Shown here in pieces: positions 60,614-64,000 of a stretch of DNA of 64,000 nucleotides. The notes beneath the pieces were generated by a model. The model did not search any database. It had not been told where the DNA came from and saw nothing but the letters and a program-made list of their open reading frames with translations. The DNA lies in the NCBI RefSeq assembly GCF_001908725.1, contig NZ_CP018725.1:3596001-3660000 (forward strand). The letters are read 5' to 3'. Position 1 is the first letter of the stretch. Each line of letters starts with the position of its first letter. The DNA comes from Xanthomonas vesicatoria ATCC 35937 (lineage in GTDB: Bacteria; Pseudomonadota; Gammaproteobacteria; Xanthomonadales; Xanthomonadaceae). The position numbers were made by a program, and so were the translations under genes.

Positions 60614-63211
60614 ATGACCGCCCTGCTGCCGCCCGTGCCGATTCCCGCCGACGACGCCTTGCGCGTGGACGCGGTCCGCCGGCTGGGGGTGCTGGACACC
60701 GAGGCCGAGGCGGAGTTCGACGACATCGCCTGGCTGGCGGCGCATGTGACCGGTGCCTCGATGGCGTTGGTGTCGCTGATGGATGCCGACCGGCAATGGT
60801 TCAAGGCGCGCTGCGGTACCGACCTGGAGGGCACCCCGCGTAGCGTGTCGTTCTGCGCCTACGCGGTCATGGGGACCGAGTTGATGGAAGTCCCTGATGC
60901 CGAGGCCGACCCGCGCTTCGTCAACAACCCACTGGTCACCGCTGCGCCGGGTGTGCGCTCCTACGTCGGCGTGCCGCTGGTCGGCCGCGAGGGCTATGCC
61001 TACGGCACCTTGTGCACGCTCAGCACCCAATCGCGTGTGCTCGACGACCATCAGAAGCAGGCGCTGATCCGTCTGGCGCGGCAGGCGGTGGGCCAGCTGG
61101 AAGCGCGTCGCGATCGGCTCGAGGCGCAGGCGCAGCGGCAGACCTTGAGCATGTTGCTGGAAGCCATGCCCGACGGCGTGGTGGCCTGTGGCACCGACGG
61201 TCTGCTGCGCGAGTTCAACCATGCCGCGCGGCAATGGCATGGCACCGACCCGCGCGTGCTGCCGCCGGCACAATGGGCGCAGCATTTCGATCTGTACAGC
61301 CCAGACGGCAACCATCTGCTGCCCACCGACGCTATCCCGCTGCTGCGCGCATGGCGCGGCGAGCACGTACGCAATGCCGAATTGGTGATCCGTGCCAACG
61401 GCCAGCCTCCGCGCAGCGTGCTGTGCAATGCCGATCCGGTCGTCGGCGACAAGGGCACGGCATTGGGCGCGGTCTGTGTGATGCACGACATCACCCAGCT
61501 GCGGGATGCGTCGGCGGCTCTGTCTGCCGAGCGCGCGCGCCTGCAGGCGCTGGTGGATGCCTCGCAAGACGTGGCGATCATCGCCTTCGACCCGAAGGGC
61601 CGCATCGAACTGTTCAATCCCGGTGCCGAACAACTGCTGGGGTACGCCGCCGATGAAGTGCAGGGCAGCTGCCCGTCGCGGTTCCATCTGCCGGCCGAGC
61701 TGGAGCGCCACATGGCCACGCTGGCGTTGTCGCCAGCGTCGTACCTGGAGCTCGCGGCGGCCGCTGCCGGCAATGTGCTGGCCGAAGAACTGTGGACGCT
61801 GGTACGCAAGGACGGCGAGCTGCGTCGGGTGCGGCTGTGCTTCAACGTCATCCACGATGCGCAAAAAGGCCTGGCCGGCTATCTGGCCATGGCCATCGAC
61901 GTCACCGCCGAATTGCAGGCGCAGGCCGCCGCCCAGCTGGCCGCCGAACGCTTCACCGGGGCCTTCGAAACTGCGCCGCAGGGCATGGCGATCGTCTCGC
62001 TGGATGGCGCCTGGCGCGACGTCAATCCGTCCCTGTGCGGCATTCTCGGCTACTCGCGCGAGCAATTGCTGCGTACCACCTTCCAGCAGATCACCCACCC
62101 GGACGATCTGGAAATGGACCTGCAACTCGTGCAGCAACTGATCGCCGGCAAGCGCGATAGCTACAGCCTGGCCAAGCGTTACATCAGCCAGCAAGGCGCA
62201 GTGATCTGGGCCCAGTTGTCGGTGTCGCTGGTGCGCGACGGCAGCGGCGCACCGGTGCATTTGGTTTCGCAGATCCAGGATGTCACCGAGCGCCATGTGG
62301 CGGCCGAACGTCTGGCCGAAAGCGAAGCGCGCTTGCGCGCCATCAGCGACGCCACTCCGGCGCTGGTCAGCCAGTTCGATGCCAGCCAACGCTGCCTGTT
62401 TGCCAACGAAGCGCATCGCGACTGGTTGGGGGTGGAGCCGGCCAGCCTGGTTGGACTGCCGATCGCGCATCTGCTGGGCGCGCCGCTCAGCGCGACCGCA
62501 CGCACTGCATTGGCGCAAGTAGCCGAAGGGCAGCGCGCCAGTTTCGAGCACGTGTTGCACGTGGGTGGCAGTGCACGCGATATGGAGATCACCCTGGTGC
62601 CGGAAGCCCGACGCCTGCTCGGCGGTGCGCAAGGGTTTTTTCTGATGGCGCAGGACGTCACCGCGCACAAGACCTTGCACCGCCTGATGCACGAGCGCGC
62701 CACCCGCGATGCGCTGACCGGCCTGCCCAACCGCCACGCGTGGACCGAGGCATTGCAAAACGCCGTCCTGCAGGCGCATCAGTTACAACGCGCGGTAGCG
62801 GTGATGTTTCTGGACCTGGATGGCTTCAAGCGCATCAATGACACTTACGGCCACCGCGCTGGCGACGCGGTGCTGGTACAGTTCGGCCAGTGTCTGCAAC
62901 GCGCGGTGGAAGGCCGTTACCTGGTGGCGCGCCTGGCCGGCGACGAATTCGTGGTGCTGCTGGACAATCTGCAAACGCCCGAGGTCGATTGCGCCTGGGT
63001 TGCCGATCGCATTCGCCACGCGGCGTCCGCAGGCGCCCTGTTTGGCGAGCAGCGGCTACCGATCCAACCCAGCATCGGCGTCGCCTGGCAACACGGTAAA
63101 CAGGCCGAGGCGGCAAGCCTGATGCATGCCGCAGACGAAGCGATGTACGCCGCAAAGAACGCGCGCTGCAGCAAGGATGCGGCAATGAACAGCGGCGACG
63201 CTGCCCGCTGA
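60614..63211 (+). CDS. GAF-PAS diguanylate cyclase
   Basis: 865 residues from the ATG at 60,614, no signal peptide, so cytoplasmic. GAF domain (~25-165): WLAAHVTGASMALVSLMDADRQWFKARCG, VSFCAYAVMG, VRSYVGVPLVGREGYAYGTLC. Three PAS domains follow: MPDGVVACGTDGLLREFNHAA, DVAIIAFDPKGRIELFNPGAE, and MAIVSLDGAWRDVNPSLCGILGYSREQLL, with a PAC after; a fourth PAS-like unit (QFDASQRCLFANEAHRDWLG) is near 590. The GGDEF (RDALTGLPNRHAWTEA...) has AGDEF (775-779), an accepted active variant; no RxxD site was seen. The closest partner in style is the GAF protein 56,060-56,977. Confidence 0.85.
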   Translation: MTALLPPVPIPADDALRVDAVRRLGVLDTEAEAEFDDIAWLAAHVTGASMALVSLMDADRQWFKARCGTDLEGTPRSVSFCAYAVMGTELMEVPDAEADPRFVNNPLVTAAPGVRSYVGVPLVGREGYAYGTLCTLSTQSRVLDDHQKQALIRLARQAVGQLEARRDRLEAQAQRQTLSMLLEAMPDGVVACGTDGLLREFNHAARQWHGTDPRVLPPAQWAQHFDLYSPDGNHLLPTDAIPLLRAWRGEHVRNAELVIRANGQPPRSVLCNADPVVGDKGTALGAVCVMHDITQLRDASAALSAERARLQALVDASQDVAIIAFDPKGRIELFNPGAEQLLGYAADEVQGSCPSRFHLPAELERHMATLALSPASYLELAAAAAGNVLAEELWTLVRKDGELRRVRLCFNVIHDAQKGLAGYLAMAIDVTAELQAQAAAQLAAERFTGAFETAPQGMAIVSLDGAWRDVNPSLCGILGYSREQLLRTTFQQITHPDDLEMDLQLVQQLIAGKRDSYSLAKRYISQQGAVIWAQLSVSLVRDGSGAPVHLVSQIQDVTERHVAAERLAESEARLRAISDATPALVSQFDASQRCLFANEAHRDWLGVEPASLVGLPIAHLLGAPLSATARTALAQVAEGQRASFEHVLHVGGSARDMEITLVPEARRLLGGAQGFFLMAQDVTAHKTLHRLMHERATRDALTGLPNRHAWTEALQNAVLQAHQLQRAVAVMFLDLDGFKRINDTYGHRAGDAVLVQFGQCLQRAVEGRYLVARLAGDEFVVLLDNLQTPEVDCAWVADRIRHAASAGALFGEQRLPIQPSIGVAWQHGKQAEAASLMHAADEAMYAAKNARCSKDAAMNSGDAAR

Positions 63212-63229
63212 GGTCGGCGGCGATAGCCG

Positions 63230-63335
63230 TTTCTTCTCCCTGGGGAGAAGGTGCCCCAAAAGCGGATGAGAGTACGTCAGCGCAGAGCGCACTCGCGAGC
63301 CATCCGCTGGCGGTGCAGCTTGCTCGAGGTGGTGC
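63230..63335 (-). pseudogene. Remnant of a chemoreceptor gene 3' end
   Basis: On the minus strand this reads MQQHHLEQAAP, corresponding to the chemoreceptor terminus MQRHSVEQAA-stop at 63,699-63,730. It continues into the same downstream DNA (GATGAG..GCGTCAGCGC..) as the intact copy. The stop is lost and everything upstream is gone. It is best explained by deletion or recombination within a former tandem array of receptor genes. Confidence 0.55.
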
Positions 63336-63568
63336 TGTTGCATCACGACCACCTACTCCAAGCGTTGGCACCACCTCATTGTGCAGTCCGTTGGACGCGG
63401 TAGTGCTGCGCCAACGCAGGCTGCGCGGGAGTTGATCATCTGAGTGCCAATGCGCGTGTGATGTAACGCGGGATACCGACCTATCGATTGCGGATGCGGC
63501 CCTGCTGATTGGCAATGCGGAAGTTTTCGTGGCGACGCATATCGGCCGCCGGGGCACCCTCAGCCCAG

Positions 63569-63591
63569 CCCCTCTCCCGGTGGGAGAGGGG
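63569..63591. repeat. REP-like perfect hairpin
   Basis: CCCCTCTCCC-ggt-GGGAGAGGGG, a perfect 10-bp stem. Hairpins of this composition are common between genes in Xanthomonas and may act as transcript ends or IHF/gyrase-type sites. Confidence 0.5.
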
Positions 63592-63698
63592 TTTGGATAA
63601 CCAGTTGCTCGGTGCTGTTCCCCCTTGGGAGAAACAGCCCGAAGCACCGATGAGCGTGCGTCAGCGCGAAGCGCAAACCGCAAGTCATCCCCCGCCTA

Positions 63699-64000
63699 CT
63701 ACGCAGCTTGCTCGACGCTATGGCGCTGCATCGACGCAGGCTGCGCCGGTGCCAGCCGGAAGACGGCCACCGCACGCGTCAGATCCGCTGCCTGGTCTTC
63801 CAGGCTGCGCGCGGCCGCGGTGGCTTCTTCCACCAGCGCTGCGTTCTGCTGGGTCATTTCGTCCAGCTGCATCACTGTGGTGCTGACTTGTTCGATCCCT
63901 GCGCTCTGTTCGGTGCTCGCAGCGGTGATCTCGGCCATGATGTCGGTGACACGCTTCACCGAGCTGACCACCTCGGTCATGGTGCTGCCGGCCTGTTGCA
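63699..64000 (-). CDS. Methyl-accepting chemotaxis protein (3' part; continues beyond the window)
   Basis: The C-terminal ~100 residues are present. They show the end of the signalling domain and the last methylation helix: SVKRVTDIMAEITAASTEQSAGIEQVSTTVMQLDEMTQQNAALVEEATAAARSLEDQAADLTRAVAVFRL. ASTEQSAGIEQV and QQNAALVEEA are standard in class 36H/40H receptors. The chain ends QRHSVEQAA; no CheR-type NWETF tail is seen. It is read from the right edge, so the sensor half is outside the window. Xanthomonas often carries many tandem receptor genes, and the 63,230 remnant supports that. Confidence 0.88.
   Translation of the reverse strand, partial: QQAGSTMTEVVSSVKRVTDIMAEITAASTEQSAGIEQVSTTVMQLDEMTQQNAALVEEATAAARSLEDQAADLTRAVAVFRLAPAQPASMQRHSVEQAA

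Larger units (their letters stand above)
63212..63698. other. Intergenic region with REP-like hairpins and a chemoreceptor 3'-end remnant
   Basis: 487 bases. It contains TTCTCCC-tg-GGGAGAA near 63,231, a perfect CCCCTCTCCC hairpin at 63,569 and two copies of a ~105-bp unit (63,230-63,335 and 63,608-63,730). The second unit overlaps the end of the chemoreceptor gene and the first holds the decayed equivalent. No gene in between. Confidence 0.55.

Noticed and set aside
60566..62779. 737-codon minus-strand ORF opposite the GAF-PAS cyclase
   Set aside because: Shadow of the cyclase frame with repetitive Gln/His composition.
1..64000. CRISPR arrays, tRNA and rRNA genes
   Set aside because: No regularly spaced repeats and no tRNA or rRNA signatures were found on reading.

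Overview
The window is GC-rich chromosome with the gene style of a Xanthomonas. The best evidence is three proteins ending in the XVIPCD domain, which marks cargo of the bacteria-killing Xanthomonadales type IV secretion system (X-T4SS). A RAYT transposase, a GH5-expansin gene, a DPP4-like peptidase and the end of a chemotaxis receptor gene fit the same genus. The species cannot be named from the sequence, and the secretion machinery is not in the window.

Positions 1-13,300 are an accessory island of antibacterial effector and immunity modules. In each complete module a short lipoprotein gene (putative periplasmic immunity protein) lies directly upstream of an XVIPCD effector gene: 3496-1910 (minus; candidate Cys/His hydrolase), 8752-10546 (plus; HEIGH metallopeptidase-like) and 10956-12739 (plus; M23-like plus peptidoglycan-binding). 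A fourth module is cut by the left edge (511 to <1, minus). Its lipoprotein has a close paralogue at 6635-6219 that has lost any effector. Two inverted, nearly identical IS3-family copies (607-1850 and 4379-5622) bracket the first module. The second copy sits between a RAYT gene and a decayed inverted copy of that gene's 3' end. A SymE-like toxin gene overlaps an upstream 89-codon ORF by ATGA and has a structured leader; decayed copies of both genes lie further right.

Positions 13,400-31,980 are mostly core-like: an unusual SDR protein with a zinc-type Cys cluster, a glutathionyl-hydroquinone reductase, a VOC protein, a MarR/CPBP pair, an M1-like peptidase overlapping an esterase lipoprotein, a YiiX-like amidohydrolase, and two S9 peptidases on convergent strands.

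Positions 32,600-49,800 hold a TPR-type diguanylate cyclase, an Rrf2 regulator with a thioredoxin-reductase-like flavoprotein, a methyltransferase, a DMT exporter, a GH5-expansin gene that is frameshifted and has lost both catalytic glutamates, an amino-acid permease, a ZntB-type transporter, an AIM24 protein and an NHL-M23 fusion. Positions 50,200-64,000 hold trehalase, DUF72, an Fpg/Nei glycosylase, a Pro-rich anchored protein, a GAF protein with a ruined GGDEF domain, an M16 peptidase, a GAF-PAS-GGDEF protein and the 3' end of a chemoreceptor gene, with a remnant of a second receptor end beside it. No tRNA, rRNA or CRISPR array was seen.
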